Source of the DNA: Clostridia bacterium
GTDB lineage: Bacteria > Bacillota > Clostridia > Oscillospirales > Acutalibacteraceae
Length of the DNA stretch: 10,757 nt
Assembly: GCA_024404065.1 (NCBI GenBank)
Contig: JAKSQR010000039.1
Coordinates: 1 to 10,757 of the forward strand
Direction of reading: 5' to 3'
Under the pieces are notes generated by a model. It ran no database searches. It saw only the letters and a list, made by a program, of their open reading frames with translations, and was not told where the DNA came from. Within the stretch, counting starts at the first letter, position 1. Every line of letters starts with the position of its first letter. Shown one piece after another: positions 1-6,889 of the stretch. Position numbers and translations under genes: made by a program.

Positions 1-138
1 AAAATGGCAGAGCTTTATTGCAAAAAACAAAGTGATATAAAATCTGCCCCCGCAAAGGATTGGGACCCTTCTCTTGCAGGTAGGGCAGGGGAAACAGTAA
101 AATTCTTTATGCCATTTCTTACACATTTAAAGGATTAA
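1..138 (+). CDS. C-terminal end of an unidentified protein (partial)
   Basis: An open frame runs from the first base to a TAA at 136-138, giving 45 residues of a C-terminus that ends in FFMPFLTHLKD. The tail mixes polar segments with a short hydrophobic-aromatic stretch near the end. I see no catalytic motif and do not recognise the family. The stop is only 9 bases before the MFS transporter start, and that gene's Shine-Dalgarno overlaps this stop, so the two are probably co-transcribed. The context (sugar transporter plus glycosidase) suggests a carbohydrate-related enzyme such as an esterase or second glycosidase, but that is inference from neighbours only. Confidence 0.6.
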   Translation, partial: KMAELYCKKQSDIKSAPAKDWDPSLAGRAGETVKFFMPFLTHLKD

Positions 139-147
139 GGTGATAAC

Positions 148-1545
148 ATGAGTAAACCAATGACCCTTGAAAAGAAGCAAAAAGAGATAGCTAAATGGGA
201 GCGTGAAAAGGCACGCCCTAAAAAGAGCTATTATATTTTATATCTTATTTTCATTATCAGCCTTGTTTATATTTCAGATGAGGTTGCATCACAGATAAAT
301 ACACTTATGAAGGCAGAGATTATATCAGTGCTTTTCCAGCCAAAATTTGGCGATAAGTCTGTATCTACTATGGATACAATAGGTCTGCTTTCATACGTGT
401 TTGTTATTTTGTCCGTATTTTATAAACCTCTTTCAGACCGATTCGGTAGAAAAGTATTTTTAGTTATCAATACCTTTGGTATGTCCTTTGGTATGCTGAT
501 AATTGCCCTTGGCAATAACCTTGTTTATTATATTTTAGGCACAGCTGTAATTTTCTTCTTTACCCCTCACGATATGCAGGTGGTTTATATTATGGAGAGT
601 GCCCCCGCAAAGCACAGGGCAAAAATTTACTCCATAGTAAAATGTATTGCAACACTTGGTGTTATGCTTGTGCCCCTTTTCAGAAAACTGCTTATGACAG
701 ATGCTTCACAGTGGAGCAGAGTATATCTTATACCCGCAGTAATCGGCTGTGCAGTTTCCTTCCTCGGTCTTTTATTTGCAAGGGAAACAGATGTATTTAT
801 TGATTCCCGCCTTGCATACCTTAAAATGACAGATGAGGAGTTAGCTGCCGCAAAGGCAGAGAAATCCAACAAGGATTCTCAGGGCGGATTCTTTACAGGT
901 CTTAAATTCATGTTTAAGCATAAGCAGCTTAAATGGGCATTTATTGCAACTGCTTTTGTAAATTTCGGTGCAATCATCACTATGGAATACTCTGTAATTA
1001 TGTCACAGGGTTTTGATAAGGGTATTAAAGATATTGCAAACGACAAAGTAATGACAATGGCACTTTTCTTATTCCCCGTAGGCAGTGCTGTAGCACAGCT
1101 TCTTTTAGGTTTCTTTGCAGATGCCATTGGCAGAAAGAAATCTGCAGTAATTATGACAGCTCTTACCATTTCATCCCTTGTGCTTATGACAGTAGGCGCA
1201 AATATGGGTTGGTCACCTTACCTTGTAGGTTTATTCAGCGGTGTGGCTGTTGGCAGCTATTGGAGCTGCACAGATATAGCAGGCATTATTATTCAGGAAT
1301 CATCACCTACAAACCTGCGCTCATCTACCCTTTCAGGTATGTTTATAGCAATGGGTGTAGGTTATGTGGCTTATTACCTTATAGGTGTGCCTCTTATGGC
1401 GGTATTCGGTGATAGCAGCGTGCCTATGGTTACCCTTTGCATTGCTCTGCCCGGTATGGTTGCCTCACTGCTTATATATGCTAAAAAGGTACACGATACA
1501 AAGGGTGTAAACCTTGATGAAGTAACCGGCACAGAATGGGATTGA
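148..1545 (+). CDS. MFS transporter, sugar-porter-like
   Basis: This 465-residue integral membrane protein probably imports a glycoside or oligosaccharide by ion symport. About 12 hydrophobic segments are visible, in two sets of six separated by a charged cytosolic loop at about residues 212-261. The MFS motif A appears in both halves, as DRFGRK at 97-102 and ADAIGRK at 324-330. Sugar-porter-like signatures follow TM4 and TM10 (MESAPAKHRA at about 149-158, ESSPTNLRSS at 384-393). The C-terminus reads DTKGVNLDEVTG, which resembles the PETKG motif that ends many sugar porters. The N-terminus has a charged cytosolic stretch of about 26 residues with no signal peptide. The start is supported by AGGTG at 138-142, five bases upstream. 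The GH39 gene follows after 15 bases, so cleavage of the imported substrate inside the cell is the likely pathway. The substrate cannot be read from the sequence; a xylo-oligosaccharide or other xyloside is a guess from the neighbour. Confidence 0.88.
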   Translation: MSKPMTLEKKQKEIAKWEREKARPKKSYYILYLIFIISLVYISDEVASQINTLMKAEIISVLFQPKFGDKSVSTMDTIGLLSYVFVILSVFYKPLSDRFGRKVFLVINTFGMSFGMLIIALGNNLVYYILGTAVIFFFTPHDMQVVYIMESAPAKHRAKIYSIVKCIATLGVMLVPLFRKLLMTDASQWSRVYLIPAVIGCAVSFLGLLFARETDVFIDSRLAYLKMTDEELAAAKAEKSNKDSQGGFFTGLKFMFKHKQLKWAFIATAFVNFGAIITMEYSVIMSQGFDKGIKDIANDKVMTMALFLFPVGSAVAQLLLGFFADAIGRKKSAVIMTALTISSLVLMTVGANMGWSPYLVGLFSGVAVGSYWSCTDIAGIIIQESSPTNLRSSTLSGMFIAMGVGYVAYYLIGVPLMAVFGDSSVPMVTLCIALPGMVASLLIYAKKVHDTKGVNLDEVTGTEWD

Positions 1546-1560
1546 TTCTGAAAAGGTGTA

Positions 1561-3117
1561 ATGATGGATATAGTTATAAAAAAGGATACTCCCTTAAAGG
1601 AGTTTAATCATCATTGGAAGTTTTGCGTAGGCTCTGCCCATGCCGTTTATGCTCTCAGGCACGATTATGTTAATCAGCTTAAAGAGCTTAGCAGAGATTT
1701 AGGCATTGAAAGGGTCCGCTTTCACGGAATTTTTGATGACAGTATGCACACTGTTGTAAAGATGGCGGATATTATTCCATTGCCCTTCAGTGGTAAATAT
1801 ACAGAAAAAAGCTTTCGTCAGTGTGCAAATGTTTATGACAATATAATTGAGGCAGGCATGAAGCCCTTTGTAGAGCTCAGCTTTATGCCAAAGCACCTTG
1901 CAAAATTCAGGTTGGCAAAGGGTATGTTTTACTACAGACCCATTGTTTCTATGCCAAAGCTTTTATCCGCCTGGGAGGATTACATCAGGTCCTTTATCAG
2001 ATTTTTAATTGACAGATACGGTAAAGAAGAGGTAGAAACCTGGTGCTTTGAGGTGTGGAATGAGCCGGATATTCCCGTAGTATTTTTTGACGGCACTCAA
2101 AAGGATTATTTCAGGCTTTATACCGTAACCGTAAATGCCATAAAAAGCATAGATAATAATATTAAGGTAGGCGGACCTGCTACATCAGGCAGCAAATGGA
2201 TTAAAGATTTTATTACCTACTGCGAAGGCACAGGCACTCCATTTGATTTTATCAGCACCCATCAGTATGCAGGTGACCCCATAGGTGGTATAGAGAATAA
2301 AGAGCAGGGTCTTGGGCTCAAAATGAATTTCCTTGCAGGGCTTGATAAGAGTATAAGCAAGGATAATATACTGGATTTATACCGTAGCTTTATGGGCGTT
2401 GCAGATGCACCGAAATCCCTCGGCAGAGAGGCACTTACAGAGAGCGCAAAAAATGTAAAGGCACTTGCAGGCGAAAAGCCTGTGTATTATACCGAGTGGA
2501 ATATGTGCGCATCATTCTCTGCCCCTTGTAATGATACCTCTATGCAGGCAGCTTATATCCTGCATGCAATATCAGGCTCACAGGGCAGCATAGATGGCTC
2601 AAGTATATGGTGCTTTTCAGATTTGTTTGAGGAGTTTCATCAGTTTCCTGAGGAGTTTCATGGCGGTTTCGGGCTTATGACACAGTCGGGTATAAAAAAG
2701 CCTGCCTACTATGCCCTTCAGTTTTTGAATGAAGCAGGCAATATGGCTTATGAAATACCACATAATGATAAGATAGATGTAAATGTTTTCAAAAAGGATA
2801 ATGAAATAAATATAATTATTTCAATGCTTGATTTTGATGAGCAGGCTTTAAGTGAGAATGTAAATATTAAGGTGGAGCTTGACTGCGCACCTGCTGAGGT
2901 TTATGAAAACAACATAGATGAAACCCACTGCAATCCCCTTAAAGAATGGGAAAGATTCGGCAAACCTCAGATGCCTCAGCCCTCACAGCTTAAAGCTATA
3001 ATAAGCGCTTCATCACCTACAGATGAAGCAACAGAATACGAGTATAAAGATAATACTTTAACAATCAGCACCTGCATAAAATCAAATGCAGTAAAAAGAA
3101 TTGTTATAAAGCAGTAA
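1561..3117 (+). CDS. Glycoside hydrolase family 39, probable intracellular beta-xylosidase
   Basis: The protein (518 residues, or 517 from the second ATG) is a retaining glycosidase of clan GH-A. The N-terminal RVRFHGIFDD (51-60) is typical of GH39 beta-xylosidases. FEVWNEP (163-169) carries the predicted acid/base E168, and YYTEWN (309-314) carries the predicted nucleophile E312. FHGGFGL (366-372) and the KKPAYYALQFL stretch close the barrel, and residues from about 400 form a beta-rich C-terminal domain. The two glutamates lie 144 residues apart, whereas in Thermoanaerobacterium XynB (E160 and E277, from memory) they are 117 apart, so there appears to be an insertion near 241-300. No signal peptide is present, so it acts in the cytosol on whatever the MFS neighbour imports. 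AGGTG at 1554-1558 sits 2 bases from the first ATG and 5 from the second (1564), so 1564 may be the true start. Other GH39 activities, such as iduronidase or arabinoside-active enzymes, cannot be excluded. Confidence 0.9.
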   Translation: MMDIVIKKDTPLKEFNHHWKFCVGSAHAVYALRHDYVNQLKELSRDLGIERVRFHGIFDDSMHTVVKMADIIPLPFSGKYTEKSFRQCANVYDNIIEAGMKPFVELSFMPKHLAKFRLAKGMFYYRPIVSMPKLLSAWEDYIRSFIRFLIDRYGKEEVETWCFEVWNEPDIPVVFFDGTQKDYFRLYTVTVNAIKSIDNNIKVGGPATSGSKWIKDFITYCEGTGTPFDFISTHQYAGDPIGGIENKEQGLGLKMNFLAGLDKSISKDNILDLYRSFMGVADAPKSLGREALTESAKNVKALAGEKPVYYTEWNMCASFSAPCNDTSMQAAYILHAISGSQGSIDGSSIWCFSDLFEEFHQFPEEFHGGFGLMTQSGIKKPAYYALQFLNEAGNMAYEIPHNDKIDVNVFKKDNEINIIISMLDFDEQALSENVNIKVELDCAPAEVYENNIDETHCNPLKEWERFGKPQMPQPSQLKAIISASSPTDEATEYEYKDNTLTISTCIKSNAVKRIVIKQ

Positions 3118-3122
3118 AAAAT

Positions 3123-3170
3123 GCACACAGATTTACCTTTTATGGTGTCTGTGTGCTTTACTTTTTATAT
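3123..3170 (+). terminator. Terminator after the GH39 gene
   Basis: A perfect 9-base stem, GCACACAGA (3123-3131) with TCTGTGTGC (3148-3156), is followed by a T-rich tract (TTTACTTTTTAT). An inner ACC/GGT pairing (3135-3137 with 3144-3146) can extend it across an internal loop. The hairpin begins five bases after the GH39 stop. The run of A before the stem gives T on the other strand, so it may also act as a back-up terminator for the convergent minus-strand gene. Confidence 0.8.
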
Positions 3171-3182
3171 GTAAATAAAGGC

Positions 3183-3210
3183 AAAAAATCCTCCCTGAAA
3201 TCAGGGAGGA
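3183..3210 (-). terminator. Rho-independent terminator of the EF-G-like gene
   Basis: TCCTCCCTGA (3189-3198) and TCAGGGAGGA (3201-3210) form a GC-rich perfect stem, realistically 9 pairs with a 4-base loop. Read on the minus strand it is followed at once by six T (the A run at 3183-3188). It lies 15 bases beyond the stop of the EF-G-like gene, which makes it a textbook intrinsic terminator. Together with the hairpin at 3123-3156 it insulates two convergent genes. Confidence 0.9.
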
Positions 3211-3225
3211 AATTATGTTTATAAA

Positions 3226-5244
3226 TTAGTCTTCGTTGTCAACTGCTGCTTCAGCAATAACCTTCTGTGCAACGGGTTCTGGAGCTGCTTCGTAATGGTC
3301 AAGGTCAAGTGTGAATGAACCACTACCTGTTGTGATTGAACGAAGGTCGATAGCAAAGTTGCTCATTTCGCTCATAGGAACGTGAGCCTCAAATACTGTC
3401 ATCTTGGGGTCATCTTCGCTACGGTCTGAGCCAAGAGGACGACCACGCTTCTTTGTAACGATACCCATGATATCACCAAGTTTATCATCAGGCATTGTAA
3501 CCTTGAGAAGGCCGATGGGCTCAAGAATCTTGGGTCTTGTTTCGTTAGCCTTATCTGTAAGAGCCTTCTTGAAAGCAATACGAGCTGCTGTCTGGAAAGC
3601 CATATCGTTAGAGTCAACGGGGTGTGATGAACCATCATAAAGAGTAGCCTTAACGCCTACAACGGGGCAACCTGCAAGGGGACCCTTCTGGATAGCCTGA
3701 CGAAGACCCTTTTCAACTGAGGGGATGAAGTTTCTGGGAACTGCGCCACCAACAACTGCATCTACAAACTCAAAGCCTTCACCTTCAAGGGGCTCAAAGC
3801 GTACCCAAACATCACCGAACTGACCTGAACCACCGGACTGCTTCTTATGACGGCCCTGTACTTCACATCTGCCTGTAATGGTTTCTCTGTATGCTACCTT
3901 AGGAGTTGAAAGCTCAACCTCTACGTGGAATCTGTCTCTGAGCTTATTAACAACTAAATCCATGTGTCTCTCACCAAGGGTGGAAACGATCTGCTCATGG
4001 GTTTCAACGTTTGTTTCAAAGCCAACTGTGGGATCCTCAAGAACAATCTTGTTAAGGCCCTGTGCAACCTTATCTTCTTCGCCCTTCTTAGCAGCTCTGA
4101 TAGCCTTTGAGTAGCAGGGAAGAGGATAGTCAACACCGGGAAGCTCTGTATCTGCCTTGGGGTTGCAGAGTGTGTCGCCTGTCTTGAAGTTTTCAAGCTT
4201 GGTAACAACGCCGATATCACCAGCGGTAATAACGGTAGCTTCTTCCTGCTTCTCGCCCTTTACAAATACCATCTTGCCCATTTTTTCCTGCTTGTCCTTG
4301 CGAACATTGTAAGCGGGAGTGTTGGCATCAAGCTTACCGGCAACAACCTTGAAGAAGGACATTCTGCCGAATTTATTTTCAACTGTCTTGAAGCAGATAG
4401 CTTCTACAGATGCGCTTTCGTCTACGTTTTCACCTGCGTATGTAGCATCAGGTGCAGCAGCTACAAGACCATTAAGAAGAAGGTCAACAGCGTCTGTGTT
4501 GTAACCTGAGCAAACGAATACGGGGTAAATTTCACCAGCAGCAACGCCAGCCTTAAGACCCTTTGCAATTTCGTCAGCTGTAAGCTCTTCGCCTTCAAAG
4601 AACTTTTCCATAAGCTCTTCGTCAGCACCAGCAACTGCCTCGATGAAAGCTTCCTTTACATCGTCAACAGCGGGCATAGCAGCTTCAGTTGCCTTGCCGC
4701 CTGCGTAAGTGTAAGCCTTATTTGTGATAAGGTCAACATAAGCACCATCAACGGGGAAAACAACGGGGCAAATCTTTGAGCCATATTCAGCCTTGAGGGC
4801 GTCAATAGTAGCATCAGCATTTGCGTTATCAGCATCGTTCTTTGTGATTACAAAAATCTTTGCAATGCCTCTCTTATTAGCTGCCTTGAATGCCTTTGCA
4901 GCACCAACGCCTACACCTTCGCCTGAAGCGAGAGTGATAAGTACGCTTTCAGCAGCACGGATACCCTCAGCAACGCCGCCTGCGAAATCAAGTCCGCCGG
5001 GAGTGTCAAGGATGTTAATCTTTGTATTATTCCATTCAGCAGCTGCCATAGCTGTTGTAATTGAACGGCCAAGCTTCTTTTCGTCAGCTTCAAAGTCAAG
5101 TACAGCGTTGCCGTCTGCAACTCTGCCAAGTCTGTCTGTTGCCTTTGCAAGGTAAAGCATTGCTTCAGCAAGGGTTGTTTTACCTGTGCCACGCTGACCA
5201 GCGATAGCTACGTTACGGATGTCTTTTGCGTTATAAGTTTTCAA
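3226..5244 (-). CDS. Elongation factor G-like translational GTPase (EF-G paralog)
   Basis: From a TTG start at 5244 the protein has 672 residues and the full five-domain EF-G plan. The G domain comes first: P-loop GQRGTGKT at 16-23, G2 region GRSITTA at about 59-65, G3 DTPGG at 80-84, G4 TKND at 134-137. Domain II lies at about 280-360, domain III at about 377-445 (GERHMD), domain IV at about 450-565 (YRETI, HKKQSGGSGQFGD, DGSSHPVDSNDMAF) and domain V at about 575-650 (MGIVTKKRGRPLG). The order and the MKxYxxKxIRNVA opening match the EF-G-like paralog family of Clostridia rather than ribosomal-protection TetM proteins. The gene stands alone with no rpsL, rpsG or tuf nearby, so it is unlikely to be the main fusA. 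Two odd points: the catalytic His of G3 is Gly, and the Asn of G4 is Thr. The start is chosen because AAGGAGG lies 8 bases before the TTG; the GTG at 5271 has no ribosome binding site. It has its own promoter and terminator. The exact cellular role is not known to me. Confidence 0.9.
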   Translation of the reverse strand: MKTYNAKDIRNVAIAGQRGTGKTTLAEAMLYLAKATDRLGRVADGNAVLDFEADEKKLGRSITTAMAAAEWNNTKINILDTPGGLDFAGGVAEGIRAAESVLITLASGEGVGVGAAKAFKAANKRGIAKIFVITKNDADNANADATIDALKAEYGSKICPVVFPVDGAYVDLITNKAYTYAGGKATEAAMPAVDDVKEAFIEAVAGADEELMEKFFEGEELTADEIAKGLKAGVAAGEIYPVFVCSGYNTDAVDLLLNGLVAAAPDATYAGENVDESASVEAICFKTVENKFGRMSFFKVVAGKLDANTPAYNVRKDKQEKMGKMVFVKGEKQEEATVITAGDIGVVTKLENFKTGDTLCNPKADTELPGVDYPLPCYSKAIRAAKKGEEDKVAQGLNKIVLEDPTVGFETNVETHEQIVSTLGERHMDLVVNKLRDRFHVEVELSTPKVAYRETITGRCEVQGRHKKQSGGSGQFGDVWVRFEPLEGEGFEFVDAVVGGAVPRNFIPSVEKGLRQAIQKGPLAGCPVVGVKATLYDGSSHPVDSNDMAFQTAARIAFKKALTDKANETRPKILEPIGLLKVTMPDDKLGDIMGIVTKKRGRPLGSDRSEDDPKMTVFEAHVPMSEMSNFAIDLRSITTGSGSFTLDLDHYEAAPEPVAQKVIAEAAVDNED

Positions 5245-5252
5245 AAAAGTTC

Positions 5253-5259
5253 CCTCCTT
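5253..5259 (-). promoter_or_regulatory. Ribosome binding site that fixes the TTG start of the EF-G-like gene
   Basis: On the minus strand AAGGAGG is followed by eight bases and TTG (5244-5242). If translation started at the upstream in-frame GTG (5271), this perfect Shine-Dalgarno would lie inside the coding region and encode residues that the EF-G family lacks. Starting at TTG gives the usual family N-terminus. Confidence 0.85.
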
Positions 5260-5301
5260 GGGATTACTCACATACCGTGAGCTAATTACAATAGTATAAA
5301 A

Positions 5302-5330
5302 ATATTAGCATATAAAAAACGGCATTTCAA
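5302..5330 (-). promoter_or_regulatory. Promoter of the EF-G-like gene
   Basis: On the minus strand TTGAAA (5330-5325), 17 bases and TAATAT (5307-5302) form a sigma-A type promoter, and the -10 is preceded by TGC (extended -10). Transcription would begin near 5295, leaving a leader of about 50 bases before the TTG. The terminator of the upstream gene ends just before this promoter, so the gene is its own transcription unit. Confidence 0.75.
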
Positions 5331-5351
5331 CAGTTATTTGGCACTTTTGTT

Positions 5352-5390
5352 AAAAAAATATCACCCAAACAAATATGTTTAGGTGATATT
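5352..5390 (-). terminator. Terminator of the AI-2E family gene
   Basis: AATATCACC (5357-5365) pairs perfectly with GGTGATATT (5382-5390). After one mismatch, AAAC (5367-5370) pairs with GTTT (5377-5380) around a six-base loop. On the minus strand the hairpin runs straight into a T tract (the seven A at 5352-5358). It lies about 45 bases beyond the stop of the gene it serves. Confidence 0.85.
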
Positions 5391-5433
5391 GACAAGTAAA
5401 CCTTATTATTTTTGTATATATTGTCAAGGCAAG

Positions 5434-6708
5434 TTATTTTTCGGCATTTACCTGAGCAGAAGTTTCTTTTTCTGATTCTTCTTCGGAGTCAGATTTTTCA
5501 GTATCTTCAGCAGGGGCATCTTCAGTAATCTCAGCATTTTCAGGTGCTTCTTTTTCTGCCTTTTTACGGCTCTTATCTGACAGCTGAATTATGCCCTCTT
5601 TTGCAAGGGTGTTTACAATTACAACGGTTATAGGCAGTATGAAAATACCCATAACACCAAAAATCTGTGAGCCGATGTACATTGACATAATTGTGATAAT
5701 GGGGTGTACATCAACAGATGATGAAACAATCTTAGGCTCAATAATCTGACGGATAACTGTGATGATACCGTAGATTACAAGCAGGCCGATTGCCATGCTG
5801 ATTTTGTGGGTGCAGAAGCAGAAAATTGCCCATGGCCAGATAATTGTGCCTGTGCCGAGTACGGGGAAAATATCTACAAGTGCGGTAATTACAGCAATAG
5901 CAATTATGTAGTCGCTTTTGAAAATGCCTACTGCCTTAAGAATTGAAAGACCTACGGACATTTCAACAAAGGTGATAAACATAAGAAGTGCGTAGCTCTT
6001 TACCCATTTGCCAAGTATATCAACTACTACATGCTTTGCCTGTACAAGCTTTGCCTCAGTTTCATCTGAAACGGCATCCTTTATGTACTGTGTAAAGCCG
6101 TGGTAATCAGATGTAAGGAATATGCAGGAAATAATGCTGATGAGTATAGCAGTTAATACTGCAGGCACCTGCTTTGCAGTAGAAAGAAGACCTGCAATAG
6201 GACCTGAGAAGGTGGAAAGGCTGATGGAGGAGCCGCTCTGCTGTACGCTCTCCTGCTTTTCTGCAAGGTTAAGAGCGCTGTTTGTAAGGCCGTCAATAGT
6301 TTCTGCAACCTTATTGCGCATAAAGGCGGGTAAACGACTCAGACCGCCTTCAATCCATCCCTTGATTACCATTATGGAGTGAGAATAATCCACAAAGTAT
6401 TTGTTTTTCATATCAATTACAAATGTGGAAATTTCAGAGTAGAGCTTATACACAATAAGCACTATAACGCCTGAAAGCAGGGCAACCATAAGCAGCACAA
6501 GTATTACGGATGCAAGCTTTTTATTGAGAAAAGTCTTTTTATCGATATATGCAATGGGCTTCTGGAGTATAGTTGCAATTATAAATGCAAAAAGGAATGG
6601 TGCGGCAATCCAGAATGCATACTTCACAAAGAAGTAGTAGACAACCAGTACAACCAGTAAAAATGTCATATTTATAAGAGATGCTCGTCTCTTTTCAACT
6701 AAGTTCAT
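5434..6708 (-). CDS. AI-2E family (YtvI/PerM-like) membrane protein
   Basis: This 424-residue polytopic membrane protein belongs to the AI-2E/UPF0118 exporter-permease family. Two hydrophobic hairpins lie at about 13-48 and 64-88, followed by a soluble segment (about 90-175), a TM at about 182-199, and a C-terminal membrane block from about 237 to 368. Within that block the family's signature stretch FPVLGTGT (281-288) followed by WPWAI is clear, as is the RQIIEPKIV motif (320-328) with downstream HPIITIMSMYIG. These match YtvI-type members, some of which are linked to sporulation in Bacilli and Clostridia; the transported substrate of this branch is not established. Residues from about 378 to the end form a Lys/Glu/Ser/Asp-rich, probably disordered cytosolic tail of about 47 residues that is longer than usual. 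The ATG at 6708 follows a GAGAGG ribosome binding site about seven bases upstream. It forms a single-gene unit with its own promoter and terminator. Confidence 0.85.
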   Translation of the reverse strand: MNLVEKRRASLINMTFLLVVLVVYYFFVKYAFWIAAPFLFAFIIATILQKPIAYIDKKTFLNKKLASVILVLLMVALLSGVIVLIVYKLYSEISTFVIDMKNKYFVDYSHSIMVIKGWIEGGLSRLPAFMRNKVAETIDGLTNSALNLAEKQESVQQSGSSISLSTFSGPIAGLLSTAKQVPAVLTAILISIISCIFLTSDYHGFTQYIKDAVSDETEAKLVQAKHVVVDILGKWVKSYALLMFITFVEMSVGLSILKAVGIFKSDYIIAIAVITALVDIFPVLGTGTIIWPWAIFCFCTHKISMAIGLLVIYGIITVIRQIIEPKIVSSSVDVHPIITIMSMYIGSQIFGVMGIFILPITVVIVNTLAKEGIIQLSDKSRKKAEKEAPENAEITEDAPAEDTEKSDSEEESEKETSAQVNAEK

Positions 6709-6737
6709 TTTGTATCCTCTCTTTTATAATTTAGAAA

Positions 6738-6766
6738 ATATTACCCCATATAAGGTGAAATTTCAA
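6738..6766 (-). promoter_or_regulatory. Promoter of the AI-2E family gene
   Basis: On the minus strand TTGAAA (6766-6761), a 17-base spacer and TAATAT (6743-6738) precede the gene, giving a leader of only about 23 bases. The hexamers and the spacing are the same as in the promoter of the EF-G-like gene downstream, although the spacer sequences differ. Confidence 0.72.
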
Positions 6767-6788
6767 GAATAAACTGTATAAATAGTAA

Positions 6789-6814
6789 AAAAATTAACAT
6801 ATATGTAAATTTTT
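6789..6814. promoter_or_regulatory. Imperfect palindrome between divergent promoters
   Basis: The core ACATATATGT (6797-6806) is self-complementary. After one mismatched pair (6796/6807) the arms continue for seven more pairs, giving 26 bases centred at 6801/6802. It lies between the -35 boxes of the two divergent genes. It is very AT-rich, so it could equally be an UP-element-like A/T tract; no regulator is recognised. Confidence 0.35.
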
Positions 6815-6822
6815 CTTTATAT

Positions 6823-6851
6823 TTGGAAAATTGTGTGTTACTATATACAAT
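6823..6851 (+). promoter_or_regulatory. Promoter of the hom-lysC operon
   Basis: TTGGAA (6823-6828), a 17-base spacer and TACAAT (6846-6851) predict transcription from about 6858. The leader would be only about 32 bases. That leaves no room for a T-box or a lysine riboswitch, so any end-product control must act on the promoter or on the enzymes themselves. Confidence 0.68.
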
Positions 6852-6875
6852 GTATTTTTATAAATAATGGTATGG

Positions 6876-6881
6876 AAGGAG
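6876..6881 (+). promoter_or_regulatory. Ribosome binding site that fixes the hom start
   Basis: AAGGAG lies eight bases before the ATG at 6890. A longer in-frame extension back to an ATG at 6833 would begin inside the promoter spacer and has no ribosome binding site, so 6890 is preferred. Confidence 0.85.
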
Positions 6882-6889
6882 ATGTTACA

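Noticed and set aside
2628..2661. Two 13-base direct repeats (TGAGGAGTTTCAT) in the GH39 gene
   Set aside because: They encode EEFH twice within a conserved region leading to FHGGFG. This is a small local duplication or chance codon reuse, not a mobile or regulatory repeat.
4793..5155. A 120-codon plus-strand open frame opposite the EF-G-like gene
   Set aside because: Its Ala/Ser/Pro-rich translation is what a reversed Ala/Lys/Glu-rich gene gives. No start signals are seen and the opposite strand carries a full conserved protein.
3226..5244. TetM-type ribosomal protection protein (tetracycline resistance)
   Set aside because: The N-terminal sequence, domain IV motifs and layout fit the EF-G-like paralog family better, and no mobile-element genes surround it.
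6833..6889. Upstream extension of hom to an ATG at 6833
   Set aside because: It starts within the promoter spacer, lacks a ribosome binding site and adds 19 residues before the Rossmann strand that homologues begin with.
6852..6889. T-box or lysine riboswitch upstream of hom-lysC
   Set aside because: The predicted leader is about 32 bases, and lysC follows hom by only 13 bases, so there is no room for either structure.
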